64,000 bases of DNA from Mycobacterium sp. shizuoka-1 (GTDB lineage: Bacteria; Actinomycetota; Actinomycetes; Mycobacteriales; Mycobacteriaceae), in NCBI RefSeq assembly GCF_002723835.1, contig NZ_BEWG01000007.1, forward strand, positions 62,001 through 126,000, read 5' to 3'. The position numbers and the translations under genes were made by a program. Below the pieces are notes generated by a model. The model was given only the letters and a program-made list of their open reading frames with translations. It did not search any database and was not told the DNA's origin. Shown here one piece after another: positions 9,816 through 18,496 of this stretch; position 1 is the first letter of the stretch, and each line of letters opens with the position of its first letter.

Positions 9816-9975
9816 TTCGGTCAGCCCGGGTGCGCCGTACGTATCGGCTGTCGGGACCCTGTCCTCGCGACCGACGACCTTCTTCTCCCGGTTGGGGACC
9901 TTCGTCCATGTTGTCGGGTACCGGTTCGGCATAGCGTCGTTGGCGACGCATCAGTTCCGCCAGGAAGGATCCGAA

Positions 9976-10266
9976 ATGACCGATGTGACAGAAAAACCGG
10001 CCGAACCGTCCGCTGCCGGCGAGTTGCTCGACGAGGTGCATGAATCTGCGAAGGTGGGTCAGAACGCCGCGGCCGACGCTCTGCGGATCTTCCGTCAGAC
10101 CGTCAACGAAGCCGTGCCCGAGGCACTGCAGCCGTTGCGCACCAAGCTCGTCGACGCCGCGATCGAGCTGGCCGACAAGCTTGTCACCGCGCAGTACCAG
10201 TTCAACCGCAACCTCATTCGTAGCGCTGACCGCGCGCTGGGCTCCGCCGAGGACGGCGAGAAGTAG
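9976..10266 (+). CDS. Small alpha-helical protein of unknown function
   Basis: The 96-residue product starts at ATG 9976 behind the ribosome site AGGAAGGA. It has no signal peptide or membrane segment. The middle (about residues 17-85) is predicted to be long amphipathic helices with alternating Ala/Leu/Val and charged residues, somewhat like phasin-type or coat proteins, but the match is only in composition. It ends 6 bp from the stop of the convergent FkbM gene. Function is unassigned. Confidence 0.7.
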   Translation: MTDVTEKPAEPSAAGELLDEVHESAKVGQNAAADALRIFRQTVNEAVPEALQPLRTKLVDAAIELADKLVTAQYQFNRNLIRSADRALGSAEDGEK

Positions 10267-10272
10267 GGCAGT

Positions 10273-11292
10273 TCAAGCGCGCGAGTCGATGGCCAGGACG
10301 TCGGCGTCGAGGCGCGACAGCACGAGGTCGAGTCGCGGCGGTCGTCTGGTCAGCGGCTCGCGCAGGCGGACTGCGTCGCTGACCTGATTGGGCCACAGAT
10401 AGCGCCACGCGGAGTAGCTGTTCGTCATCTGGTAGATGTTGAAACCTGCCTCGGTGAACGGCCGGAGCACGTCCAGCGGCCGCAGTCGGCGGTCGGGCCA
10501 CCATTGCGGTGAGAGTTCGACCACGATCTCCGCGTCGGAACGCATCGATCCGATCAGGTCCGCCATCCCGGCCAGCACGTCGGGTTCGGCACCTTCGACG
10601 TCGATCTTGATCAGGCGGATCGACCTGATCTCCGCGACGGTCAGCATCTGGGCCAGCGGCAGTGCCTCGACCGTGGATTCGACGTGCAGCCCCCGAGTCG
10701 ACAGTGTGGTCGACATCCCGGCATTGTGGCGGGGGCCGGCGAACACCGTCAGCGTCCCCGAGGTGGCGGCAGCCGCCTTGTTCACCTCGCGGATGCGATC
10801 GCCGTGGTCGCTTGCCATGGTGTTGCGGTGCAGGTCGTCGAACATCGCCGGCGAGGCTTCGACCGCCACCACGTGGCCGCGCGTTCCCACCGACCGAGCG
10901 GCCAGCAGCGAGTAGTACCCGATGTTGGCGCCGACATCGATGAAGACATCGCCGTCGCCGAGTCTGCTTGTGATGAACCGGGTCAGATCGGGTTCCCATT
11001 CTTCGAAGACCCAGATGTAGGTGGCGATGAGGTCGGGAAGGCGACACGTCAGCGTGGCGCCGAAGCCGGTGCCGCCCGGCACCTGCAGGCCTCGGCCCAG
11101 GCGGGTGCGGACCCGCAGCAGCAACGTCAGCGCGGTGAACGCGGGCACCAGAAGTGCCGCTCGGATCATCTTCTCGACCAGCGGAACCGATGTCTTCGAG
11201 GTCCGCAGCCGCCGCACCAGCCTGCGTAGCGAATAGGCGAGGGCTACCACCGGGTCTGTTGACGGGCGGGTCGTGGACTGGGTGGCAACCAT
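10273..11292 (-). CDS. FkbM-family SAM-dependent methyltransferase
   Basis: The C-terminal 230 residues match the FkbM family. The SAM-binding motif I is DVGANIGYYS, with a following acidic VAVEAS, and IKIDVEGAE is the family signature. FkbM enzymes O-methylate sugars or polyketides; in mycobacteria several act on surface glycolipids. A hydrophobic stretch near residues 45-65 could tether it to the membrane. The frame stays open to a TTG at 11385; I preferred ATG 11292, but no good ribosome site supports either. No glycosyltransferase is adjacent, so the acceptor is unknown. Confidence 0.8.
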   Translation of the reverse strand: MVATQSTTRPSTDPVVALAYSLRRLVRRLRTSKTSVPLVEKMIRAALLVPAFTALTLLLRVRTRLGRGLQVPGGTGFGATLTCRLPDLIATYIWVFEEWEPDLTRFITSRLGDGDVFIDVGANIGYYSLLAARSVGTRGHVVAVEASPAMFDDLHRNTMASDHGDRIREVNKAAAATSGTLTVFAGPRHNAGMSTTLSTRGLHVESTVEALPLAQMLTVAEIRSIRLIKIDVEGAEPDVLAGMADLIGSMRSDAEIVVELSPQWWPDRRLRPLDVLRPFTEAGFNIYQMTNSYSAWRYLWPNQVSDAVRLREPLTRRPPRLDLVLSRLDADVLAIDSRA

Positions 11293-11574
11293 GCGCGCAA
11301 CGGTGGTGCCGCCTTCTTTGAATGCACAAAGAATGTCGGCGCGTTGCTGCCCAGTCCACCCACCCAGGCCGTGCGTTGATGTCAAACAATCAGTTACGCA
11401 GGAGTTTTCGGCGTGTTACTGCCAGTGAACTCACCTGGAGTGCTCAGTCAATTGCCAGTGCGTCGGCCAGGGTGCCGGCGCGGTCGTCCCACCGCCGCGT
11501 GGTCGCCGTGGGAACACCCGCACCGGCCCTCGTCATCATGGAAGGTGACGTGATCTACGGCAGGGGAGTCCAGC

Positions 11575-12357
11575 GTGAGCACCACATCCGAATCGTCCGC
11601 AACCGACTATCCGCAGATGGCTGCTGCCCGTGGCCGCATAGAACCGTCGCCGCGGCGGGTCCGCGGTTTCCTGGGCAGTGACCTCGTTTTCGACACCACG
11701 TCGGCGCGCTATGTCTGGGAGGTTCCGTACTACCCGCAGTACTACATCCCGCTCGCCGACATCCGGACCGAGTTCCTGCGCGACGAGGACCATCCCCAGC
11801 ATGTGCAGTTCGGCGCGTCGCGCACGTTCAGCCTCGTCGGGCCGTCGCAGACTCTTCGCCGCGCGGCGCGGGTGTTCGACGACGGCGACGGCCCGGTCGC
11901 CGGCCTGGTGCGGTTCGACTGGGCGGCCCTCACCTGGTTCGAGGAGGACGAGCCGATCTACGGTCACCCACGCAGCCCGTATGTCCGGGTGGATGCGCTG
12001 CGATCGAAGCGCCGGGTCCGGGTAGAACTCGATGGCGTGCTGCTGGCCGACACGGCCAGCCCGGTGCTGGTCTTCGAGACCGGGTTGCCGACGCGGTACT
12101 ACATCGACCGCACCGACATCGCCGTCGAGCATCTGGAGGCGTCGGACACCCAGACCCTGTGCCCGTACAAGGGCGTGACGTCGCAGTACTGGTCGGTGCG
12201 GACCGGCGACACCGTGCACGCCGACTTGGCGTGGACCTACCAGACCCCGCTGCCGGCGGTGGCGCCGATCGCCAACCTCGTCGCGTTCTACAACGAGAAG
12301 CTCGACATCACCGTCGACGGCGTCACATTGGCACGTGCGCACACCCACTTCTCCTAG
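11575..12357 (+). CDS. DUF427 domain protein (two tandem copies)
   Basis: The 260-residue protein carries two DUF427 modules: residues about 25-120 with RYVWEVPYYPQYYIP, and about 140-250 with the matching TRYYIDRTDI and CPYKGVTSQYWSV segments. DUF427 folds as a small beta barrel and has no firmly assigned function. The GTG start at 11575 is preceded by CAGGGGAG. There is no signal peptide, so it is cytosolic. It converges with ohr and nothing here indicates a shared operon. Confidence 0.85.
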   Translation: MSTTSESSATDYPQMAAARGRIEPSPRRVRGFLGSDLVFDTTSARYVWEVPYYPQYYIPLADIRTEFLRDEDHPQHVQFGASRTFSLVGPSQTLRRAARVFDDGDGPVAGLVRFDWAALTWFEEDEPIYGHPRSPYVRVDALRSKRRVRVELDGVLLADTASPVLVFETGLPTRYYIDRTDIAVEHLEASDTQTLCPYKGVTSQYWSVRTGDTVHADLAWTYQTPLPAVAPIANLVAFYNEKLDITVDGVTLARAHTHFS

Positions 12358-12361
12358 GTCG

Positions 12362-12784
12362 TCAGTCGTCGGTGACGGTGAGCTTCACGTCGATGTTGCC
12401 CCGGGTGGCGTTGGAATACGGGCACACCTGGTGGGCCTTGTCGGCCAGCGCGACCGCGGACTCATGGTCGACGTTGGGCAGCACGATCTCGAGCTCGACC
12501 GCCAGCACGAACCCGCCAGCGTCATTGCTGCCCAGCGAAACTTTGGCTCCGACAGCCGAATCGGTGACATCGGCCTTCTCCTGGCGGGCGACCAGCCGCA
12601 GCGCGGAGTGATAGCACGCGGCATAGCCGACGGCGAAGAGCTGCTCGGGGTTGGTCCCGACGCCGGTCCCGCCTAGTTCCTTCTGGATGCTCAGGTCGAG
12701 ATCGAGTTTTCCATCCGAGGTCCGGCCGTGTCCGTCGCGGCCATCTCCGGTGGCCAGCGCTTCAGCGGTGTACAGCACGTTCAT
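12362..12784 (-). CDS. ohr: Organic hydroperoxide reductase Ohr (OsmC family)
   Basis: The 140-residue product has the Ohr/OsmC fold with the two catalytic cysteines, C57 in AACYHSAL and C121 in VCPYSNATRG. This pair reduces organic and fatty-acid hydroperoxides to alcohols, normally recycled by lipoylated proteins. It begins one base after the stop of the MarR gene (start ATG 12784), so the two are co-transcribed. Length and motif order are typical. Regulation is by the upstream OhrR-like protein. Confidence 0.92.
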   Translation of the reverse strand: MNVLYTAEALATGDGRDGHGRTSDGKLDLDLSIQKELGGTGVGTNPEQLFAVGYAACYHSALRLVARQEKADVTDSAVGAKVSLGSNDAGGFVLAVELEIVLPNVDHESAVALADKAHQVCPYSNATRGNIDVKLTVTDD

Positions 12785-12785
12785 G

Positions 12786-13226
12786 TCAGTTCCCTTCTGG
12801 TGATCGGTTCAATGTGTCGCTCAGTCGCATTACCGCGTCGCGCAGCGAGGCGATGTCGTCCACGCTCATGTTCCAGGCCGCCAGCAGGCGTTCTGGGACA
12901 CAGGAAGCCTTGGCCTGCAAGCGGTTACCTGCGGCAGTCAGTACCACGTCCACCCGGCGTTCGTCATCGGCGGATCGCTCCCTCGTCACGTACCCGACCG
13001 CCTCGAGGCGTTTGAGCAGTGGCGACAGTGTGCCCGAATCCAGGTGGAGCCGCTGGCAGAGCCGCCCGACGCTGGCGCGGCCCTCCTCCCACAGCACCAG
13101 GAGCACGAGGTACTGCGGGTAGGTGAGGTTCAGTTCGGCCAGCAGGGGACGGTAGGCCGCCGTGACGGCGCGCGACGCGGAGTACAGCGCGAAGCAAAGT
13201 TGGTCGTCGAGGCGGGGAGCGGTCAC
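12786..13226 (-). CDS. ohrR: MarR-family organic peroxide sensor OhrR
   Basis: The 146-residue regulator has a winged-helix MarR domain (LTYPQYLVLLVLWE; RLEAVGYVTRERSADDERR). The N-terminal peroxide-sensing cysteine is C11 in LDDQLCFALYSASR, the residue whose oxidation releases OhrR from DNA in characterised members. GTG 13226 places this Cys at the expected distance from the N-terminus; a longer start adds an atypical leader. It precedes ohr in the operon and should repress both genes by binding the palindrome just upstream. Confidence 0.9.
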   Translation of the reverse strand: MTAPRLDDQLCFALYSASRAVTAAYRPLLAELNLTYPQYLVLLVLWEEGRASVGRLCQRLHLDSGTLSPLLKRLEAVGYVTRERSADDERRVDVVLTAAGNRLQAKASCVPERLLAAWNMSVDDIASLRDAVMRLSDTLNRSPEGN

Positions 13227-13250
13227 GACCAGAACTGTAGTCCACAATTA

Positions 13251-13264
13251 AGTTGTGCACAACT
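13251..13264. promoter_or_regulatory. OhrR operator palindrome
   Basis: AGTTGTGCACAACT is a perfect 14-bp palindrome ending 25 bp upstream of the ohrR GTG. An overlapping imperfect repeat (CACAATTAAGTTGTG) lies at 13243-13257. The position fits autorepression of ohrR-ohr. Assignment to OhrR is inferred from position. Confidence 0.7.
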
Positions 13265-13309
13265 AATCATGGATGGTTCCGCCGCCCGCGCCGGGCGGGG
13301 TGAACGGAG

Positions 13310-14281
13310 CTACTTGCGCTTGCTGCCGCCCATGCCGGATCCGCCGGCGGACTTCTTGCCGCCGGCCGCGCCTGCCGACGAAGGCGAGCTCTTCTTTCCG
13401 TTGCCGGGTTTCTTGGCCTGCAGTGCCGAGGCGGCGGGCGGAATGCTCAGGCCGTTGATGTTGATCTGGCCCTTCTCGGCCACCAGCGTGGCGTTCTTCT
13501 GGAGCAGGGACGCCGCGAGGCCGAATCCGGCACCTACGACGCTGTTGCCGCTGCCGAGAATCGAGGTGGCGAAGCCGAACCCGCCTGCGCCCAGTTCGTT
13601 GTTACTTCCCCCGAGATTCACGGCCGCTCCGGCGGGGCCCGCGCCGGTGACCGAGTTGCCTCCGCCACCGACGTTGACGGCGAACCCGCCGATCGACTCG
13701 CCGTTGACCTCATTGCTGTTACCGCCCAGGTTGGCGGCGAAATTGGCGATCCCGTTGGCCGTCACCTGGAGCTGGTCGGCGGCGGTGCCGTAGCCGAACA
13801 GGTTCACCGCGAGGTTGCCGAGGCCGGCGGCCTGGATCTGGGTTCCGACCTGCTGTGCGCCCGGGGTCACGTTGAGGGCGAGGTTCAAACCCCACCCCTT
13901 GGCCTCGGACAGACCTTCGGTCGCCGCGACGCCGTTCGCGCCGATCTGGGTGGCGACGCTGAGATGGCCGTGGGCGATGGCCAGAGAATTGTCGCCGAGA
14001 GCAGTCGCGAACGTCAGGCTGTCGTTGGTGTCCGCTGACGCGCCGGTACCGGCCGCGAAGGCGACCCCGAAGAGCCCGGCTGCCTTGGCCTTGGCACCGG
14101 TGCCGATCGCGATCGCGATGCTGCTGCGTGAGCTGGTGCAGTCTGCACTGTTGCCGACGCCGAAGAAGGAGGCGCAACTGGCGCTGGCGGCGGGGGCGGA
14201 TCCGAGAGCGGACGCCGTCAGCGCTCCGACCGTCAGGCTGCCGAGAATGATTGCGCTGCTGACCGTGGCCTTGGTTCGCAC
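13310..14281 (-). CDS. Secreted Gly/Ala/Asn-rich repeat protein
   Basis: The product is 323 residues from GTG 14281, behind a GGGGGA ribosome site. A signal peptide (residues 1-35, cut after ASA) precedes a mature N-terminus with two Cys. The centre (about 50-275) is built of imperfect repeats such as AVNLGGSNNE and GGGGNSVTGAG, in which short hydrophobic strands alternate with G/N/S turns; this suggests a beta-helix or adhesin-like fold. The tail is a basic low-complexity GKKSSPSS/GGKK region ending GGSKRK. It is probably envelope-associated. I do not recognise a characterised family. Confidence 0.75.
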   Translation of the reverse strand: MRTKATVSSAIILGSLTVGALTASALGSAPAASASCASFFGVGNSADCTSSRSSIAIAIGTGAKAKAAGLFGVAFAAGTGASADTNDSLTFATALGDNSLAIAHGHLSVATQIGANGVAATEGLSEAKGWGLNLALNVTPGAQQVGTQIQAAGLGNLAVNLFGYGTAADQLQVTANGIANFAANLGGNSNEVNGESIGGFAVNVGGGGNSVTGAGPAGAAVNLGGSNNELGAGGFGFATSILGSGNSVVGAGFGLAASLLQKNATLVAEKGQININGLSIPPAASALQAKKPGNGKKSSPSSAGAAGGKKSAGGSGMGGSKRK

Positions 14282-14429
14282 GTGATTCCCCCGTCTCGTC
14301 GTTCGGTAGTGGGGAGAACCTAGCGCACCGCAGCGTTCCAAGAACGATTATTTGCTAGGTGTTCAGAAATTCAGAGTCATCCAGCCACCGTGACCGCGGC
14401 GAGTGGCCGGCCGGGCGTACCCTGCGCGC

Positions 14430-15905
14430 ATGTACGCGCCCACCTGGGAATCCGTGGCAACCCATGCACTGCCGGACTGGTACGACGACGCCAAGCTGGG
14501 CATCTTCGTGCACTGGGGCCTGTACTCGGTTCCGGGTTGGGCCCCGCAGGTCCCCGACATCCAGCAGATGCTCAAGACCAGGGGGCCCGCAGACTTGCTG
14601 CGGGACAACCCCTATGCCGAGTGGTACCTGAACACCAGCCGGCTGCCGGGCAGCCCCACCTGGTATCACCAACGCGACACCTACGGGCCCGAAGCCTGCT
14701 ACGACGATTTCGTGGCGCCGTTCGACGAAGGCACCGCCGGCGCCGACATGGCGGCGATCGCCGCGGTGTGCCGCGACGCCGGCGCGGGTTACGTGGTGCT
14801 CACCACCAAACATCACGACGGTTTCTGCCTCTGGCCGACGGCGTTGGAGCACCCGCGCAAGGGCCGCTACCACGCCCGGCGCGATATCGTCGGCGACCTG
14901 CGCGACGCCGTACTGGATGCCGGAATGCGCATGGGTCTCTACTATTCGGGCGGCTACGACTGGCCATACAACGACGCGATCCTGGAGAACCCTGCCGACA
15001 GTTTCCTCGCCGTTCCGCATACCCCGGATTACCGCCACTACGCCGCAGCACATGTCAGTGAGCTGATCGCCCGCTATCGGCCCTCGGTGCTGTGGAATGA
15101 CATCGGCTGGCCGGCCGGCGGCGACCTGGCGGCGTTGTTCGCCGAGTACTACAACGCGGTGCCGGACGGGGTGATCAACGACCGGTGGATCCAGCCCCCG
15201 GTGCACCGTGGCGCCGTCAGCGACTCACTGGCGCGGCTGGGCGGCTCGCTGCTGCAACGTTTCTGGTCGCTGATCCCGGACAATCGCAAATCGCTGGCAT
15301 TCTCGGCCGGCCACCACTACGACTTCAGCACCCCGGAGTACGCCCGCTTCGACAGCGTTGTCGACAAGAAATGGGAGTCCACCCGCGGCGTGGGCCACTC
15401 GTTCGGGGCCAACCGCAACGAGCGGCCCTAAGACATCGTGACCACCACCGAGTTGGTGCGCTCCTTCGTCGACATCGTGGCCAAGAACGGCAACCTGCTG
15501 ATCGGTATCGGCCCCGACCAGTACGGCCGTTTTCCGGACGAGCAGCTGGCACCGTTGCGCGGGCTGGGGCAATGGCTGCGGCACAACCGCGATGCGATCT
15601 ACGGCACGCGCCCGTGGCAGATCGCCGAGGCGACCACGACCGAAGGGGGACCGGTCCGGTTCACCCAGCGTGACGGCGTCGTCAATGCGGTGCTGCTCGA
15701 CCTGTCGGTCGCCGAGTTCGGGATCCGGGGCGTCGATGCCACCGACGTCACCGACGTGCGGATGCCTGCCCTCGGCGAGCCGCTGGACTGGCGAGTGATT
15801 GACGGGATGCTGAGGGTGCGCATGCCCGACCGACTGCCGGCGGCTCCGGCATACACGTTGATGCTGGGCGCCGGCGCGCGACCCGGGCGTGTGACCGCGC
15901 ATTGA
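14430..15905 (+). pseudogene. Alpha-L-fucosidase (GH29) interrupted by an in-frame TAA
   Basis: Two collinear frames in the same phase together cover a full GH29 fucosidase of about 490 residues. The first (from ATG 14430) has the N-terminal barrel, including KLGIFVHWG, TTKHHDGFCLWP and the nucleophile D224 in LWND. A TAA at 15429-15431 (codon 334) falls just after the family's GxNRNE segment. The frame then resumes with VDIVAKNGNLLIGIGP and a C-terminal beta domain. The second part does not start at a credible gene start. The product would lack the end of the barrel, so the gene is probably inactive unless the stop is read through or is a sequencing error. There is no signal peptide. Confidence 0.8.
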
Positions 15906-15933
15906 ACAGCTGACCGCCATCCTTCGCTAACGG

Positions 15934-15959
15934 CAACTATTGCTTACTAGCAATAGTTG
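15934..15959. promoter_or_regulatory. Long inverted repeat upstream of ectABCD
   Basis: The 11-bp arms CAACTATTGCT and AGCAATAGTTG flank the 4-base spacer TACT. It lies 28 bp after the fucosidase stop and about 220 bp before ectA. It could be an operator for a MarR/EctR-type regulator or a factor-independent terminator, although no U-tract follows. No regulator gene is adjacent. Confidence 0.5.
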
Positions 15960-16179
15960 GGCCGCGTCGAGGATAACGATTTGATAACGGAAGCGCCGAG
16001 CGCGCCGAGCCCCGCCCTGCGCCGTTGACGCAGGTGACACCTGCCGGGATGGGCTGGTTGTCCGCGTTGCGGGCGATGCGTGCCGCTTGCCTGCGCAACA
16101 TTTGCTGTCCTACGGTCACCTCGCCGAGGACTTGAACTGACGACGATCGATACCTGTTCGGTGGTGAACGTAGACACAG

Positions 16180-16764
16180 ATGAACATGACCAACGGCGGA
16201 TCGAAGGTTCCGCAATTCTCTCCTGCTAAAGACGCTGCAACACAACGGTTTCAATGGGAGACCGGGCTGCGACGCCCGACCGCCGGCGACGCCATCGCCA
16301 TGCAGCGACTGGTCGCAGCGACGAGGGTGCTTGATGTCAATTCGACATATGCATACCTGCTGATGGCAACCGATTTCGCGGAGTCGTGCATCGTCGCGGA
16401 GCACGACGGCGATCTGTGCGGCCTGATCACCGGTTACCACCCGCCCGAACGGCCGCAGGTGTTGTTCGTGTGGCAGGTCGCGGTCGCCGAACGTGTCAGA
16501 AACACCGGATTGGCAGCGGCGATGCTCGATGCGCTCGTGAACCGTGTCCGCCGTTCCCGGCACGGGCACCCCATCGCCGTCGAGACGACGGTCTCTCCGG
16601 GCAACCGACCCTCGCGCGCGTTGTTCGGCGGCTTCGCCCGCCGCCACGGTGTCCCCATCACCGAACTCTCACACTTCACCTCGGACCTCCTCGACCCAGA
16701 GGGGGCACACGAGGACGAGCCGATCCTGCGGATCGGGCCCATCGCTGCGGCTCTCGCCGAGTGA
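16180..16764 (+). CDS. ectA: L-2,4-diaminobutyrate N-gamma-acetyltransferase EctA
   Basis: This 194-residue GNAT acetyltransferase acetylates L-2,4-diaminobutyrate, the second step of ectoine synthesis. Diagnostic EctA features are LDVNSTYAYLL, the acetyl-CoA loop VAVAERVRNTGLAAAML, and ETTVSPGNRPSRALFGGFAR. It is first in ectABCD, with ectB starting 18 bp after its stop. No strong ribosome site precedes ATG 16180; ATG 16186 is an alternative. Expression is expected to respond to osmotic stress, as in other actinobacteria, but no regulator lies beside it. Confidence 0.93.
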   Translation: MNMTNGGSKVPQFSPAKDAATQRFQWETGLRRPTAGDAIAMQRLVAATRVLDVNSTYAYLLMATDFAESCIVAEHDGDLCGLITGYHPPERPQVLFVWQVAVAERVRNTGLAAAMLDALVNRVRRSRHGHPIAVETTVSPGNRPSRALFGGFARRHGVPITELSHFTSDLLDPEGAHEDEPILRIGPIAAALAE

Positions 16765-16782
16765 TCACCCCGGAAAGGAATC

Positions 16783-18072
16783 ATGACAAGTCAGGCAATG
16801 CTGCCGTCCCGCAACGAGTCCCACCTTCCCGAGATCTATGACTCCATCGAATCTGAGGTGCGCAGCTACTGTCGCGGTTGGCCAGTGGTGATGGCCGGGG
16901 CCAGTGGCTCCTGGTTGACCGACACCACCGGCCGCCGTTATCTCGACTTCTTCGCCGGTGCCGGAGCGCTCAACTACGGTCACAACAACCCACTTCTCAA
17001 GCAGAAGCTGATCGAGTATCTGAGCAGCGACAACATTGTGCACTCGCTAGACATGGCGACTGAGGCCAAAACCGCCTTTCTGGAGGCTTTCCACGGCTTG
17101 ATACTCGCTCCACGCAACATGGACTACAAGGTGCAGTTTCCCGGACCCACCGGGACGAACGCGGTAGAGGCGGCGCTGAAGCTGGCCCGGAAGGTTACCG
17201 GGCGTGAGTCAGTTATCAACTTCACCAATGCTTTTCATGGAATGACGCTGGGTTCACTTTCGGTGACCGGAAATTCCATGAAGCGGGCAGGCGCTGGTAT
17301 CCCGCTGGTGCACGCAACGCCGATGCCCTACGACAACTACTTCGGTGGCGTCACCGAGGATTTCCACTGGTTCGAGCGCGTGCTCGACGACTCCGGCGGC
17401 GGCCTCAACCGCCCTGCGGCCGTCATCGTGGAGACCGTGCAGGGCGAGGGCGGTCTGAACGTGGCCAGGGTCGAGTGGCTGCGTGCGCTGGCTGAGTTGT
17501 GCACTCGCCGCGACATCCTGCTGATCATCGACGATGTGCAGATGGGGTGCGGGCGCACCGGACCGTTCTTCAGCTTCGAAGAAGCCGGCATCGTGCCCGA
17601 CATCGTGACGCTCTCCAAATCCATCAGCGGGTACGGGTTGCCATTGGCGCTGACGCTCTTCCGCCGCGACTTGGACGTATGGGGGCCGGGCGAGCACAAC
17701 GGCACCTTCCGCGGCAACAACCCGGCGTTCGTGACCGCTACAGCCGCGCTCGAAACCTATTGGCAAAACGCCACATTCGCAGGTCAGACTGCCATGAAAG
17801 CAAGCCTGATGTGGGAGCGGCTGAACACCATCGCGGCCACACATCCCCAGGTCAGTGCACGTGGACGTGGAATGGCACAAGGACTGAAGTTCGACGACGC
17901 CCCGGCGGCCGCCACGGTGTGCCGAGCCGCTTTCGATCGCGGTTTGCTGGTGGAAACCAGTGGCCCCGCCGACGAGGTGGTCAAGCTCCTACCGCCGCTG
18001 ACCACGCCGGAGACCGAAATCGCGCTCGGCATCGACATTCTTGCCGAGTCGGTTGCGGCCACATTGTCCTGA
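16783..18072 (+). CDS. ectB: Diaminobutyrate-2-oxoglutarate transaminase EctB
   Basis: This 429-residue class III PLP aminotransferase converts L-aspartate semialdehyde and glutamate to L-2,4-diaminobutyrate, the first committed step to ectoine. The PLP lysine is K279 in TLSKSISGYGLPL, preceded by the cofactor-binding Asp in LLIIDDVQMGCGRTG. Length and motifs are those of EctB rather than GABA aminotransferases. ATG 16783 follows GGAAAGGA. It is second in the operon, 31 bp before ectC. Confidence 0.95.
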   Translation: MTSQAMLPSRNESHLPEIYDSIESEVRSYCRGWPVVMAGASGSWLTDTTGRRYLDFFAGAGALNYGHNNPLLKQKLIEYLSSDNIVHSLDMATEAKTAFLEAFHGLILAPRNMDYKVQFPGPTGTNAVEAALKLARKVTGRESVINFTNAFHGMTLGSLSVTGNSMKRAGAGIPLVHATPMPYDNYFGGVTEDFHWFERVLDDSGGGLNRPAAVIVETVQGEGGLNVARVEWLRALAELCTRRDILLIIDDVQMGCGRTGPFFSFEEAGIVPDIVTLSKSISGYGLPLALTLFRRDLDVWGPGEHNGTFRGNNPAFVTATAALETYWQNATFAGQTAMKASLMWERLNTIAATHPQVSARGRGMAQGLKFDDAPAAATVCRAAFDRGLLVETSGPADEVVKLLPPLTTPETEIALGIDILAESVAATLS

Positions 18073-18103
18073 CGTCGAGCACTTCAGCCAAAGGAGTTGA
18101 TCA

Positions 18104-18496
18104 ATGATCGTCCGAACCACCGACCAGATCACCGGAACCGATCGAGACGTGTCGGCCAAGGAATGGAGATCCAAACGCATTGTGCTTGCCGGCGACGGGG
18201 TCGGATTCTCGTTTCACGAGACGACCATCAACGCCAACTCCCTCAGCGAATTCCACTACCGGCACCATGTCGAGGCGGTGTGGGTGGTCGAGGGCAGCGG
18301 GACATTGACCAACCACGAGACGGGCGAGCAGCATCCGCTGCGCCCGGGCACGATGTACCTGCTGGACGGTCATGAGCGTCATCGGGTCACCTGTGATGAA
18401 CAACTGAGGATGTTATGCGTGTTCAATCCGCCGGTGACCGGCAACGAGGTACACGACGAGACCGGCACCTACCCGCCTGCGGAGCTGGTGAAATGA
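18104..18496 (+). CDS. ectC: L-ectoine synthase EctC
   Basis: This 130-residue cupin cyclises N-gamma-acetyl-diaminobutyrate to ectoine. The family signatures are the N-terminal MIVRTTDQITGT, HYRHHVEAVWVVEGSG, and the second cupin box with YLLDGHERHRV. The start ATG 18104 has AAAGGAG upstream. Its stop overlaps the ectD start (ATGA), so the hydroxylase is translationally coupled. Confidence 0.95.
   Translation: MIVRTTDQITGTDRDVSAKEWRSKRIVLAGDGVGFSFHETTINANSLSEFHYRHHVEAVWVVEGSGTLTNHETGEQHPLRPGTMYLLDGHERHRVTCDEQLRMLCVFNPPVTGNEVHDETGTYPPAELVK

Noticed and set aside
15429-15431. Recoded stop (selenocysteine or pyrrolysine) in the fucosidase
   Set aside because: The codon is TAA, which is not used for either, and no recoding structure is apparent.
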